Source: Betaproteobacteria bacterium
GTDB taxonomy: Bacteria > Pseudomonadota > Gammaproteobacteria > Burkholderiales > Usitatibacteraceae
DNA: 6,080 bases
Direction of reading: 5' to 3'
NCBI GenBank assembly: GCA_012274175.1
Contig: JAAOZZ010000455.1
Coordinates: forward strand, 1 to 6,080
Shown: piece after piece, positions 5,942 to 6,080 of the stretch
How positions within the stretch are numbered: position 1 is the stretch's first letter
How the letters are laid out: each line of letters begins with the position of its first letter
Notes under the pieces: generated by a model
Told to the model about the DNA's origin: nothing
The model's database searches: none
Seen by the model: only the letters and a program-made list of their open reading frames with translations
Made by a program: the position numbers and the translations under genes

Positions 5942-6080
5942 GGGTGGGTGCGGGGACCGAGGCCCGCCTTGTTGATCGCCGTGAGCAACGTCGGGCGCGA
6001 AAGGATGTCGTCGAAATGGGTGGCGCCCGAGGTGTCGTTGAGCGAGTCGTCGACGTAATAGGTAATTCCCGCGGTGTACG
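5938..6080 (-). CDS. C-terminal fragment of a second pilin-like protein (partial)
   Basis: Only the last 47 codons are in the window, one of them incomplete; the 5' part lies beyond the right edge. The readable end includes GITYYVDDSLNDTSGATHFDD and then ILSRPTLLTAINKAGLGPRTHP before TGA. The segment DTSGATHFDDILSR parallels DTSATDTTHFDDVLLYR in the next protein, where it closes the pseudopilin-like part. This gene therefore probably encodes a relative of its neighbour that stops at the end of the pilin-like region and lacks the extra C-terminal domain. It overlaps the next gene by one base. The fragment is too short to name the family on its own; the call rests on frame, the overlap and the shared segment. 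Confidence 0.7.
   Translation of the reverse strand, partial: YTAGITYYVDDSLNDTSGATHFDDILSRPTLLTAINKAGLGPRTHP

Noticed and set aside
5051..6058. Plus-strand open frame opposite the pilin-like gene
   Set aside because: It has Gly/Arg/Val-rich shadow composition, while the minus strand encodes conserved pseudopilin-like segments.

Overview
The window is GC-rich throughout and every gene I can support lies on the minus strand. Base composition, the CerR-type TetR regulator, the DUF11-type envelope proteins with a GTVIGNQATATY start and the LPCP...LPWRTLG...DAWG pseudopilin family together suggest a betaproteobacterium (Burkholderiales/Nitrosomonadales-like). This assignment is an inference, because the window holds no phylogenetic marker gene.

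Layout in the direction of transcription (right to left). First, a partial gene enters from the right edge and ends at 5938. Its last 47 residues share a THFDD(I/V)L segment with the next protein, so the two look like neighbouring members of one family. Second, a 467-residue exported protein (4535-5938) overlaps that gene by one base (TGATG). It has a pilin-like N-terminal helix, a pseudopilin-like middle and an extra beta-rich C-terminal domain, and it is followed by a hairpin terminator (4463-4486). Third, a TetR/CerR-type regulator (3687-4325) has its own sigma70-type promoter, with a perfect 9-6-9 inverted repeat over the predicted transcription start. Fourth, a two-gene unit encodes two secreted DUF11-type proteins: a small single-domain one of 170 residues (3042-3554) and a large modular one of 928 residues (160-2946). 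A good CRP-like palindrome sits at the class II position upstream of this unit, and a strong hairpin terminator (78-101) closes it.

How the genes may fit together: both flanking units encode exported, surface-oriented proteins (a pilus or secretion accessory set, and a DUF11 adhesin-like pair), with a self-contained repressor gene between them. Nothing in the sequence ties the regulator to either unit. The copy of its operator that I can see controls only its own promoter and possibly a weak divergent one. No RNA genes, insertion sequences, CRISPR arrays or phage genes are visible. Positions 1-77 hold no gene I can support. Long plus-strand open frames are composition shadows of the minus-strand genes.
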